The translations under genes and the position numbers were made by a program. From contig QIAB01000023.1 of the NCBI GenBank assembly GCA_003225455.1, forward strand, positions 1,875-37,063: a stretch of 35,189 nt of DNA. Reading direction: 5' to 3'. Source of the stretch: Acidobacteriota bacterium (GTDB lineage Bacteria; Acidobacteriota; Terriglobia; Terriglobales; Acidobacteriaceae). Numbering within the stretch: the first letter of the stretch is position 1; the number at the start of each line of letters is the position of its first letter. The notes beneath the pieces are model-generated. The model had not been told where the DNA came from. It did not search any database and was given only the letters and a program-made list of their open reading frames with translations. Below are positions 15,595 to 22,484 of this stretch, in pieces.

Positions 15595-16815
15595 GTGGAA
15601 TTTTTTCGTGATCCAAAGATAGACTTTCTCGGCAAGAAGTGGTATTTTCTCGCCTTTTCACTTGTGTTCAGCGTGGCGGGAGTGCTTTCCATGTTGTTCT
15701 GGCATGGAATCCCGTTGGGGGTTGACTTCCGAGGGGGCACGCTGGTTTATGTGAAGTTCTCGCATGCGCCGGATGATGACGCTATTCGCGCCTCGCTGCA
15801 AAAAGCTAATCTGCAGCGGGCTCGCATTCAGCGTTATGGACCGCCGGCCAACAACGAGGTTTTGATCGACCTCGATGTTCGCGAGACAAGCGAGAAGGCG
15901 CTTGATCAGGGCAAGGTTCAGATTATTAATGCGCTGGAGACCAATGCTCCGGTGGGCAAGCAGGATCTGAACAACTCGAGTTCTTTGACAATTGCAAATT
16001 ATCTGCTGGAAAAAGACCCGCTGCGCGCGGGAACCGACGCGAACCAGCGCTACTCGGCTCTCGCGCAAGCCATCGTCAATTACCGTGACAAAGTCAAAGG
16101 CGGTGTGCTGGGTTCGCTGGATGAACTCAAGGGTGTGGTCGATCCGGCTGCGGTGTCTGTATTACAAGATGGTTTTTATGTTTCAGATTTCGGAGTACGG
16201 AATGTAGAGATCGTAGGACCGCAGGTCGGGGCTCAATTACGGAAGCAGGCCCTGTTGGCGACGGTGTATTCGCTGGCAGGTATGCTGGTGTATTTGGGAT
16301 TCCGCTTTGAGTGGATTTATGGCGTGGCCGCGGTTGTAACCGTGTTCCACGACACGCTGATCACGGTGGGAGCGTTTTCGCTGACAAATAAGGAGATCTC
16401 GCTTACCGTGATTGCGGCGATCCTGACGCTGATTGGCTACTCGAACAACGACACAATCGTGGTTTTCGACCGGATTCGCGAAAACCTGAAATTGATGCGG
16501 CGTGAGAAGCTTTCGGATATCGTAAACCGCAGCATTAATCAGACGCTGAGCCGGACCATCTTGACAGCGGGTTTAACGTTTTTAACTGTACTTGCTTTAT
16601 ATCTTTTTGGGGGCGAGGTCCTTCATGGGTTCTCTTTCGCCCTGGTTATCGGCATCTTAATAGGGACGTATTCGTCGATTGCGATCGCCGCGCCGATTTT
16701 GGTGGCTTATCAGGATTGGCGCTCAACACGGGGCAGGCAATCACCAGTAATGATTGCCGCTGGAGGAGGTAAACCCAGGCCGCCACAGCCGAAGAGTGTG
16801 GCCAGCAATCGATAG
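15595..16815 (+). CDS. secF: Protein translocase subunit SecF (extended periplasmic domain)
   Basis: SecF (406 residues) partners SecD. It starts at GTG 15595 (MEFFRDPKIDFLGKKWYF), with the first helix FSLVFSVAGVLSMLFW and then the conserved GVDFRGGTLVYVKF. The RND helices include NVEIVGPQVGAQLRKQAL, GVAAVVTVFHDTLITVGAFS and LTLIGYSNNDTIVVFDRIRE, with the usual C-terminal SRTILTAGLTFLTVLALYLF. The family is usually ~300-320 residues; the extra ~90 lie in the first periplasmic domain (about residues 95-190, including QDLNNSSSLTIANYLLEKDP and KGGVLGSLDELKGV). The extension has no recognisable motif and may be lineage-typical. Confidence 0.96.
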   Translation: MEFFRDPKIDFLGKKWYFLAFSLVFSVAGVLSMLFWHGIPLGVDFRGGTLVYVKFSHAPDDDAIRASLQKANLQRARIQRYGPPANNEVLIDLDVRETSEKALDQGKVQIINALETNAPVGKQDLNNSSSLTIANYLLEKDPLRAGTDANQRYSALAQAIVNYRDKVKGGVLGSLDELKGVVDPAAVSVLQDGFYVSDFGVRNVEIVGPQVGAQLRKQALLATVYSLAGMLVYLGFRFEWIYGVAAVVTVFHDTLITVGAFSLTNKEISLTVIAAILTLIGYSNNDTIVVFDRIRENLKLMRREKLSDIVNRSINQTLSRTILTAGLTFLTVLALYLFGGEVLHGFSFALVIGILIGTYSSIAIAAPILVAYQDWRSTRGRQSPVMIAAGGGKPRPPQPKSVASNR

Positions 16816-16996
16816 GGGCTTTGCCGGCTCCGCGAACGTTGCAGTTACCGCGGGATCTGGCAGAGACTCACGCGCAAGCAACGTAGTTCTAGAGGGTTAC
16901 GAGGTATAAGATTCGGGTCAATTTTAGCCGGGGTTGGGAGCAAATGGGTCAAGGGCGGTGTCTAATCGTACGTAGGGTCTGCGTAGGAGAAACCTT

Positions 16997-17734
16997 ATGT
17001 TTGAAGACAGCCTTATCGAATCAGGTGGCAGGCTTAAGACAAAGCGGGGCGCAACCACACTCTTTTCGTTCGGATTGCAGGTTGCGCTGGTCGGTGTTCT
17101 GGTATTGCTTCCGCTGCTGTTTACAGAGGCCTTGCCTAAGACGCAGTTAATGACATTCCTGGTGGCGCCTCCGCCGCCACCCCCGCCGCCACCGCCGGCT
17201 GCGGCTCCAGTGAAAGTTGTCAAGCAGATTCAGACCGAAATCATCAACGGTCAACTGCGCACGCCGACCAAGATTCCTGAAAAAGTTCAGATGATTAAGG
17301 AAGAAGAGGCTCCGCCGCCACAAATGTCGGCTGGGGTGGTCGGCGGCGTGCCGGGCGGGGTTCCAGGTGGCCAGATGGGCGGTGTCATCGGGGGCATTAT
17401 TAGTTCTGCCCCGGTCGCCGTCCCTAAAGCGGCGACACCTACGCGAGTGCGCGTGTCTCAAGGTGTGACCCAAGGTTTGCTGATCAAGAAAATCCAGCCT
17501 GCCTATCCACCTCTGGCCCGGCAAGCGCGCATCCAAGGGTCCGTGCTTCTGCAAGCCCAAATCAGCAAGGAAGGCACGATCGAACACCTAACGCTGATCA
17601 GCGGACACCCCATGCTGGCGCCGGCAGCCATAGAAGCGGTTAAGCAATGGCGATACAAGCCGTATATTTTGAACGGCGAGCCGGTCGAGGTCGATACGCA
17701 GATTACTGTGAACTTCACTCTGTCCGGAGGATAG
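16997..17734 (+). CDS. tonB: Energy transducer TonB
   Basis: TonB spans the periplasm and passes inner-membrane proton-motive energy to outer-membrane receptors. The 245-residue protein has a single N-terminal anchor (VALVGVLVLLPLLFTEAL, ~31-48). A Pro-rich rod beginning with a run of ten prolines (~55-64) and a Gly-rich hinge (GVVGGVPGGVPGGQMGGVIG) follow. The C-terminal TonB fold (~160-245) contains IQPAYPPLARQARIQGSVLL, the usual receptor-contact signature, and AIEAVKQWRYKPY. Shine-Dalgarno TAGGAGA lies 7 bases upstream. It is first in the tonB-exbB-exbD-exbD-TPR group. Confidence 0.95.
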   Translation: MFEDSLIESGGRLKTKRGATTLFSFGLQVALVGVLVLLPLLFTEALPKTQLMTFLVAPPPPPPPPPPAAAPVKVVKQIQTEIINGQLRTPTKIPEKVQMIKEEEAPPPQMSAGVVGGVPGGVPGGQMGGVIGGIISSAPVAVPKAATPTRVRVSQGVTQGLLIKKIQPAYPPLARQARIQGSVLLQAQISKEGTIEHLTLISGHPMLAPAAIEAVKQWRYKPYILNGEPVEVDTQITVNFTLSGG

Positions 17735-17813
17735 ATCGCGGATGTAGAAGGAATTTTTGGGTGAAGAAGTGATTTCCGCAATTTGAAGAATTCCTGAGGA
17801 GGGAAAGCAACTC

Positions 17814-18569
17814 ATGCTTGTAGCAAACTTAGCCGCACTAGCCTTAGTTCATATGCCCACGCTGGCTGCCTTGATTCTGCAAGAGCAGCCAGTGGGGTGG
17901 GACCCGATTTCGCTTTGGAAACAGATGGGTATTCTGGCGAAGGCAGTGGTCCTCATTCTGTTCGTCATGTCGGGTTGGTCCATCGGCGTGATGATCGATC
18001 GCGCCATGGCATTCAGCGCGGCGCGGAAACAATCACGGGCGTTCGCACCCGCGGTGGCGGGAGCGCTTCGCGATGGCAAGATTGATGAAGCCATCAAGGT
18101 CGCGGAGCGCAACAAGAAAAGTCATTTGGCTAAGGTTGTCACCGCCGGCTTGATGGAATTCCGCGCTCACCAGGAGAGCGGAGAAATACCGGGGGAGACC
18201 ATCGAAGCTTCCAAGCGTGCTCTGGAGCGCACCGAGGCCATTGTTCATGCCGAGTTGAAGCGCGGCTTGGGCGGATTGGCCACGATTGGCTCCACAGCTC
18301 CCTTCGTGGGACTGTTCGGAACCGTGGTTGGCATTCTGAACGCCTTCAAAGGTATTTCGCAGGAAAAGGCTACCGGCTTGGCCGCAGTGGCTGGCGGTAT
18401 TGCCGAAGCTCTGGTAACCACGGCTGTCGGACTATTTGTAGCTATTCCGGCCGTGATGATGTTCAACTATTTGACCGGTCGCGTGGAAGCGTTCGACGTG
18501 GAGATGGACAACTCCTCGAGCGAACTGATCGATTACTTCCTGAAGCGGCGGGGAATGCGTCGCTCCTAA
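17814..18569 (+). CDS. exbB: ExbB/TolQ-type proton channel protein
   Basis: The 251-residue polytopic inner-membrane protein belongs to the MotA/TolQ/ExbB family and forms the pentameric proton channel that powers TonB. It has helix 1 (AKAVVLILFVMSGWSIGVMI, ~43-62), a cytoplasmic domain, then helices 2 and 3 (GLGGLATIGSTAPFVGLFGT and TAVGLFVAIPAVMMFNYLTG) carrying the conserved TM2 Thr/Pro (STAPFVGLFGTVVGI). The RBS GAGGAGGG is strong. A ~110-base gap with a very stable hairpin separates it from the first exbD. Confidence 0.93.
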   Translation: MLVANLAALALVHMPTLAALILQEQPVGWDPISLWKQMGILAKAVVLILFVMSGWSIGVMIDRAMAFSAARKQSRAFAPAVAGALRDGKIDEAIKVAERNKKSHLAKVVTAGLMEFRAHQESGEIPGETIEASKRALERTEAIVHAELKRGLGGLATIGSTAPFVGLFGTVVGILNAFKGISQEKATGLAAVAGGIAEALVTTAVGLFVAIPAVMMFNYLTGRVEAFDVEMDNSSSELIDYFLKRRGMRRS

Positions 18570-18605
18570 ATTTGCGCGACGGCTCTAGACACATTGAGTT
18601 GCGAA

Positions 18606-18640
18606 CCTTGAGCGCTCGCTGGCAAAGCGAGCGCTCGAGG
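18606..18640 (+). other. Strong intercistronic hairpin between exbB and exbD
   Basis: A perfect 11-bp inverted repeat, GAGCGCTCGCT (18610-18620) and AGCGAGCGCTC (18626-18636) with loop GGCAA, extends to about 15 bp with one G-U pair (18606-18620/18626-18640). It has no T tract, so it is not a classic terminator. Placement inside an operon suggests mRNA stabilisation, processing or partial attenuation. Confidence 0.65.
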
Positions 18641-18679
18641 CCTCCTCAGAATTCGCGCGCGTACAGGAGGATTTGAGTT

Positions 18680-19156
18680 ATGGCTATAGCAACCAGGAAC
18701 GAGGGAGCGAAGGTCAACTCCAACATCAACGTTACGCCCATGGTAGACGTGATGCTGGTGCTTCTGATCATCTTCATGGTGGTCACGCCCATGTTGCAGA
18801 AGGGTGTGACAGTTGACCTTGCAAAAGTGAACAACCCGGAACAAATGCCTGACGCAGACAAAGAAGATGCGCTGCTTGTGGCAGTGATGAGGGACGGGAA
18901 GGTTTTCCTAGGCAACGATCAGATTGCCGTGGATCAGCTCACCAACAAGATCAAAGACCGGGTCTCCACGCGTACCGATAAGCGCGTGTTCATTCGTGCG
19001 GATCAGCGGGCGAAATTCGGTTCAGTGGTCGAAGTTGTGGATAATGTACGTGCAGCAGGCGTGGACCAATTAGGTCTGTTAACTGATCAGAGAAAGAATA
19101 CCAGCAACAATCCACCTGCGGCGCCTGGGGCCGCTGCGCCAAGTGGCGGGCAATAA
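18680..19156 (+). CDS. exbD: ExbD/TolR-type biopolymer transport protein (first copy)
   Basis: The 158-residue protein has one membrane helix, preceded by SNINVTPMVDVMLVLLIIFM with the proton-binding Asp of the helix (MVDVMLVL), and a periplasmic domain (residues ~50-140: ALLVAVMRDGKVFLGNDQIA, VFIRADQRAKFGSVVEVVDN) ending in a low-complexity Ala/Pro tail. ExbD sits inside the ExbB pentamer and couples proton flow to TonB. The RBS AGGAGG is optimal. It is 22 bases upstream of a second, diverged ExbD, so the pump may use two different D subunits. Confidence 0.93.
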   Translation: MAIATRNEGAKVNSNINVTPMVDVMLVLLIIFMVVTPMLQKGVTVDLAKVNNPEQMPDADKEDALLVAVMRDGKVFLGNDQIAVDQLTNKIKDRVSTRTDKRVFIRADQRAKFGSVVEVVDNVRAAGVDQLGLLTDQRKNTSNNPPAAPGAAAPSGGQ

Positions 19157-19178
19157 ACATTAATAAGAGGAGATTCCT

Positions 19179-19619
19179 ATGGCAATGGCAGTCGGCACAA
19201 GCGGAGGCCAGAGCGCGGATATCAATGTTACACCGCTCATTGATGTGCTTTTAGTGCTTCTCATCATCTTCATGGTGATTACACCGTTGACTCCGAAGGG
19301 TTTGGAGGCGCTGGTGCCACAGCCCCCACCGCCGAATGCGCCGAAGAACCAGACACCGGATCGCACTATTGTCGTGCAGCTAATCGATCGCGGCGCGGGA
19401 CAGGCTCCAGGCTTGAAGATCAACCAGGAAGATACAACTTGGGAAAACCTGCAAGGCCGCCTCACGGATGTCTTCAAAGCGCGCGCAGAAAAGGTGATGT
19501 TCGTCAAGGGTGACAACAACGTCCCATTTGCTGATGTTGCGAACGTAATTGATATAGCGCATGCTGCCGGCGTAGATAAGGTCGGTCTGATCACCGCCAA
19601 GATCGAAGCGGGTGGCTAA
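19179..19619 (+). CDS. exbD: ExbD/TolR-type biopolymer transport protein (second copy)
   Basis: The 146-residue protein has the same plan as its neighbour: ADINVTPLIDVLLVLLIIFM with the conserved Asp, one helix, then a periplasmic domain (RTIVVQLIDRGAGQAPGLKI, KVMFVKGDNNVPFADVANVI). It lacks the first copy's Ala/Pro tail but has a Pro-rich linker (PQPPPPNAPKNQTP). The RBS AAGAGGAG is good. Tandem exbD genes after tonB-exbB recur in several phyla, with one copy possibly serving Tol-like or gliding-type functions; which does what cannot be told here. Confidence 0.93.
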   Translation: MAMAVGTSGGQSADINVTPLIDVLLVLLIIFMVITPLTPKGLEALVPQPPPPNAPKNQTPDRTIVVQLIDRGAGQAPGLKINQEDTTWENLQGRLTDVFKARAEKVMFVKGDNNVPFADVANVIDIAHAAGVDKVGLITAKIEAGG

Positions 19620-19734
19620 ACATCGATTTGGAAGAAATCGAACCAGCGCAGGAATGAGTACCGATCGTTGCTCCTGCGCCTCTCTACGGTTTTCAATGAT
19701 CGCAGCATTCTGTGGCGAGGGAGATTTCACCACA

Positions 19735-20046
19735 ATGAAAAAAGGCTTACGAATAGCGGCACTGATCGCGGCTGTGCTGGCCTTATTCTCGGCGACCGGG
19801 TGCAGCAAGCTAAGGGCGCGCGACCAATTAAACAAGGGCGTGCAGTCGTACAAGAACGGCAAGTACGAAGATGCGATCGATCACTTTCAACAGGCGGTGT
19901 CGTTTGATGCAGGCTTGGTGGTTGCGCGTCTGTACCTTGCTACGGCTTATGCGCAGCAGTACATTCCCGGTGCCGATACCCCGGACAATAACAAAATGGC
20001 GGAGCAGGCCACAAGGAAGTGCTGGAGCGCGATCCCAAGAACGTAA
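19735..20046 (+). CDS. TPR lipoprotein, 5' part of a frameshifted gene
   Basis: The product starts MKKGLRIAALIAAVLALFSA followed by TGCSKL: a lipoprotein signal peptide with lipobox SATGC (Cys23). TPR helices follow (ARDQLNKGVQSYKNGKYEDA, IDHFQQAVSFDAGLVVARLY). After PDNNKMAEQA the frame goes off into TRKCWSAIPRT and stops. Restoring one A in the short A run near 20013 would give AEQATKEVLERDPKN and join it to the next segment. It therefore appears to be one ~267-residue lipoprotein broken by one missing base. It lies at the end of the TonB/Exb operon, so it probably serves that envelope system. The RBS is GAGGGAG 11 bases upstream. Confidence 0.8.
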   Translation: MKKGLRIAALIAAVLALFSATGCSKLRARDQLNKGVQSYKNGKYEDAIDHFQQAVSFDAGLVVARLYLATAYAQQYIPGADTPDNNKMAEQATRKCWSAIPRT

Positions 20047-20537
20047 ACAGTGTGAAGGGCATTGCGTATCTCTACCTGCAGATGAAGCAATTTGATAAGG
20101 CGAAGGAGTTTTACCGCAAAGCCACGGAACTCGACCCCAACGATCCCGAGCCGTATTACTCGGTGGCGGTCATCGACTGGACGCAAACCTATCAGCCGCG
20201 CATGGAAGAGCGCGCCAAGCTTGGCCTTAAGCCTGAGGAGCCTCTAAAGGATAAGAAAGTTTGCGCTAGCTTGAAATCAAAGAACTGGAACGCAATTCAG
20301 GACGGAATCGACAATCTTAACAAGGCTTTGCAACTCCGCGCCGAGTACGATGACGCGATGGCCTACATGAACCTGCTCTATCGTGAGAAGGCTGACCTCG
20401 ACTGCGATGACGCCGCTGCCCGGGCTGCCGATCTGAAAACAGCTGATGAATGGGTAGACAAGACAATGGCCGCCAAGAAAGCCAAGGCAGAGAAACAGCC
20501 GGGAGCTCAGGGCATCACCATGCAGCCCAGCCAGTAA
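20019..20537 (+). CDS. TPR lipoprotein, 3' part of the frameshifted gene
   Basis: This segment continues the preceding lipoprotein in the -1 frame: VLERDPKNVNSVKGIAYLYL then QFDKAKEFYRKATELDPNDP, two clear TPR units. Another helical pair follows (GIDNLNKALQLRAEYDDAMA, YMNLLYREKADLDCDD) and a charged tail. The GTG at its start is simply the Val of KEVLERDP and there is no ribosome-binding site, so independent translation is unlikely. A rho-independent terminator follows 19 bases after the stop, marking the operon end. Acidobacterial genomes often carry one such lipoprotein after exbD; its role is unknown. Confidence 0.8.
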   Translation: MLERDPKNVNSVKGIAYLYLQMKQFDKAKEFYRKATELDPNDPEPYYSVAVIDWTQTYQPRMEERAKLGLKPEEPLKDKKVCASLKSKNWNAIQDGIDNLNKALQLRAEYDDAMAYMNLLYREKADLDCDDAAARAADLKTADEWVDKTMAAKKAKAEKQPGAQGITMQPSQ

Positions 20538-20556
20538 ACCTGAATTTTTCAGCTGC

Positions 20557-20586
20557 AAAGCCTCGCCCTGCGAGGCTTTCTTTGTT
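20557..20586 (+). terminator. Rho-independent terminator of the TonB/Exb operon
   Basis: A perfect 9-bp stem, AAAGCCTCG (20557-20565) and CGAGGCTTT (20571-20579) with loop CCCTG, runs into a T-rich tract (TTTCTTTG), 19 bases after the TPR lipoprotein stop. Confidence 0.85.
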
Positions 20587-20694
20587 CAGCGGAAATCTTG
20601 TGCGGTCTGATCTATTGCAGTTAGATTCTGTGGAAGACAATTTCCTTTGCGCGGATCTACGCGGCACTATGCAGATCAATTATCTTGAAAAAGA

Positions 20695-20724
20695 AATCCG
20701 TGTTAATCCGCGTTGATCCGCGGC
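20695..20724. repeat. Tandem ATCCGCGTTA-type repeat at the 3' end of the glycosyltransferase
   Basis: Three imperfect units of about 10 bases (ATCCGTGTTA, ATCCGCGTTG, ATCCGCGGC) lie in tandem. On the minus strand they encode the last residues (RINAD) and stop codon of the displaced glycosyltransferase tail. Confidence 0.5.
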
Positions 20725-20990
20725 GAAGAAGTAGCGTCGACCTTAAATGGGTTCAAGGCGATTCGACAGATCAGAATATTCGCTCCGAAACTCTGTGGCG
20801 CAGCACAGCCGTAGCCGCGAAGGGTCGCGCGGAAGTCAGGTTCCTTATCGACGACGAAGCCCGCCTGGAACACCCATATTGGCGTGCTAGGACTCAACCC
20901 AAACGTTTGCTCCATATTCTGCAGGTCGGCCGGAAAGTTCGAAAAATCCATTGTCTGGGATGAATCGCGATGACCCGAGCTCCGCTGCAT
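20703..20990 (-). pseudogene. Displaced C-terminus of the glycosyltransferase (frameshift)
   Basis: In the frame one base away from the upstream glycosyltransferase, the sequence reads QTMDFSNFPADLQNMEQTFG then STPIWVFQAGFVVDKEP, DFRATLRGYGCAAPQSFGAN and ILICRI. This looks like the usual soluble tail of acidobacterial PMT-type glycosyltransferases (WVFQAG..., L..YG..., SFG.NI...). It has no start signals of its own. Adding one base near 20970 (in GCGATTCATCCC on the minus strand) would fuse VIAI to SQTMDFSNF. It is most likely the true C-terminus, cut off by a one-base deletion or assembly error. Confidence 0.6.
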
Positions 20991-22333
20991 GGCGATTCCT
21001 TGAAAGCGGCGACCTGCCCGTAAAGCTGCACGACACTGCTGTGGCAGTAGTAGAAGCTAAGCAGAAGCGCGCCTTCAAGATCGGTGAAGATGATCGCATT
21101 GGCCGGCAGGGACCGGTGCATCCAGTCCACAGCCTGCAGCATGAGGCGCCTTCTTTGATTTTTGGGCTGGATGTAGGCTCCCGCCGGGACCACAAGCAAG
21201 TTGCAGAGGGCAAGCGCCAGGATAATGGCAAGCGGTTTCACCCAGCTTCTAGGGCTGCGCCAGTGAGCCAGGGCTATGGCGACTCCAGGCATGGCAAAGA
21301 GGGCGAGATAGGAGTTATGCCGTGTTCCGCCATAAGGGTAAGCGCCGCCCAGTGCCAGTGCGCAATTGATGATGAATGGCGCAAGCAACAGAAATCCAAG
21401 TTCCCGCGAACTGGGCTTGCGACGATCCGCCGCCTTTTTTTCTCTTAAGAGGATGACCACGCCCGCGATGAACAGCAGCAGCGCCACGACACTGATCGCG
21501 CCCTGGCTGAACAAGAAATGGAAGACCCTGACATTTGCCCGTAGGACGAACGGCACAATGTGATCCTCACCTCGATGAAAAACCGAGCCGCGAAGGTAAG
21601 AATCAGCAAGATTGTGAGCCAAGCGGCGTTTGTTCACAACATGAGTCTTCAACAGGAAGGCCACCAATGCAAACGCTACAACTTGGCCCACTCCCCAGAT
21701 GGTGTATATCCTTCCGCATACTTTGGCCGAACGCAGCCGCAATAGGGCATACAAACCCAGCGCAAGCGCAAAGATCAGCGATGAATAGTGCGTGAGCAGA
21801 GCCAGATACATCGAGAACAGCGACAAGAACATCGCGCCTCCCGACTCATCAGCGATAGCGCGATCAAGCCAGTAGAGGCTCGCTGCGCAGAAAAAGAGCA
21901 GCAGGGAATACTGGCGGAGCTCTGCTGAGAGATAAATAAGAGCAGGCGAAAATAGCGCGAGACTGAGCCCGATGAGCGCTGTCGTGTTATCCGCGATCCG
22001 CTTTAGCCAAAGAAACAGGATCCAGCAAAAGGCAGTGCCGGCGAGCAACGAAGGCAATCGCAGAGCGAATTCCGAGGTCCCCAGCCGGCTCCAATAATGG
22101 AGGAGGAGTATGAACAATGGTGGATGCGCCGTGCTCAGAGTCGCTTGATAGGTCAGTGCGAACGACGGTTGCTGCGAAAGAACGTAGTGCATGGCCTCAT
22201 CGGCGTTCAAGAATACTGAGCAAGCCCAAGTGGCGCGGATTAAGAATCCCGCTGTGAGCAGAGAGATCGGGAGCAAACCGATGCGTGATTTAGCCGTTCT
22301 CTCCGGGGCCACAGCCGCGGGAAAAGGTTGCAT
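20894..22333 (-). CDS. Membrane glycosyltransferase of the PMT/GT39-ArnT type
   Basis: The 479-residue polytopic protein has a first helix (LLPISLLTAGFLIRATWACS) followed by FLNADEAMHYVLSQQ. The acidic pair D45-E46 occupies the place of the catalytic Asp/Glu after TM1 in GT-C enzymes using polyprenyl-phosphate sugars. THPP-like AHPPLFILLLHYWSRLGTSE and LRLPSLLAGTAFCWILFLW are also typical, and about ten more hydrophobic helices follow to residue ~395. The last ~30 residues (ESPCSGARVIAIHPRQWIF onward) appear out of frame; the proper tail lies in the adjacent frame, ending at 20703. Sugar and acceptor are unknown. It is a leftward single gene, convergent with the TonB operon and divergent from accC. 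Confidence 0.85.
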   Translation of the reverse strand: MQPFPAAVAPERTAKSRIGLLPISLLTAGFLIRATWACSVFLNADEAMHYVLSQQPSFALTYQATLSTAHPPLFILLLHYWSRLGTSEFALRLPSLLAGTAFCWILFLWLKRIADNTTALIGLSLALFSPALIYLSAELRQYSLLLFFCAASLYWLDRAIADESGGAMFLSLFSMYLALLTHYSSLIFALALGLYALLRLRSAKVCGRIYTIWGVGQVVAFALVAFLLKTHVVNKRRLAHNLADSYLRGSVFHRGEDHIVPFVLRANVRVFHFLFSQGAISVVALLLFIAGVVILLREKKAADRRKPSSRELGFLLLAPFIINCALALGGAYPYGGTRHNSYLALFAMPGVAIALAHWRSPRSWVKPLAIILALALCNLLVVPAGAYIQPKNQRRRLMLQAVDWMHRSLPANAIIFTDLEGALLLSFYYCHSSVVQLYGQVAAFKESPCSGARVIAIHPRQWIFRTFRPTCRIWSKRLG

Positions 22334-22484
22334 AGGAAACCGTTATAGTACCCCGGCCCCGGCCTGCATGCCAGTTCCCGAGCGGGGTGGACTAGAATTA
22401 AATACCCTTAGCGCGATTATGCATTCACGAAGCACATCATCACTGAGGCCATAAGCAGCACGAGGCGACTAGCGCCGCTCATTT

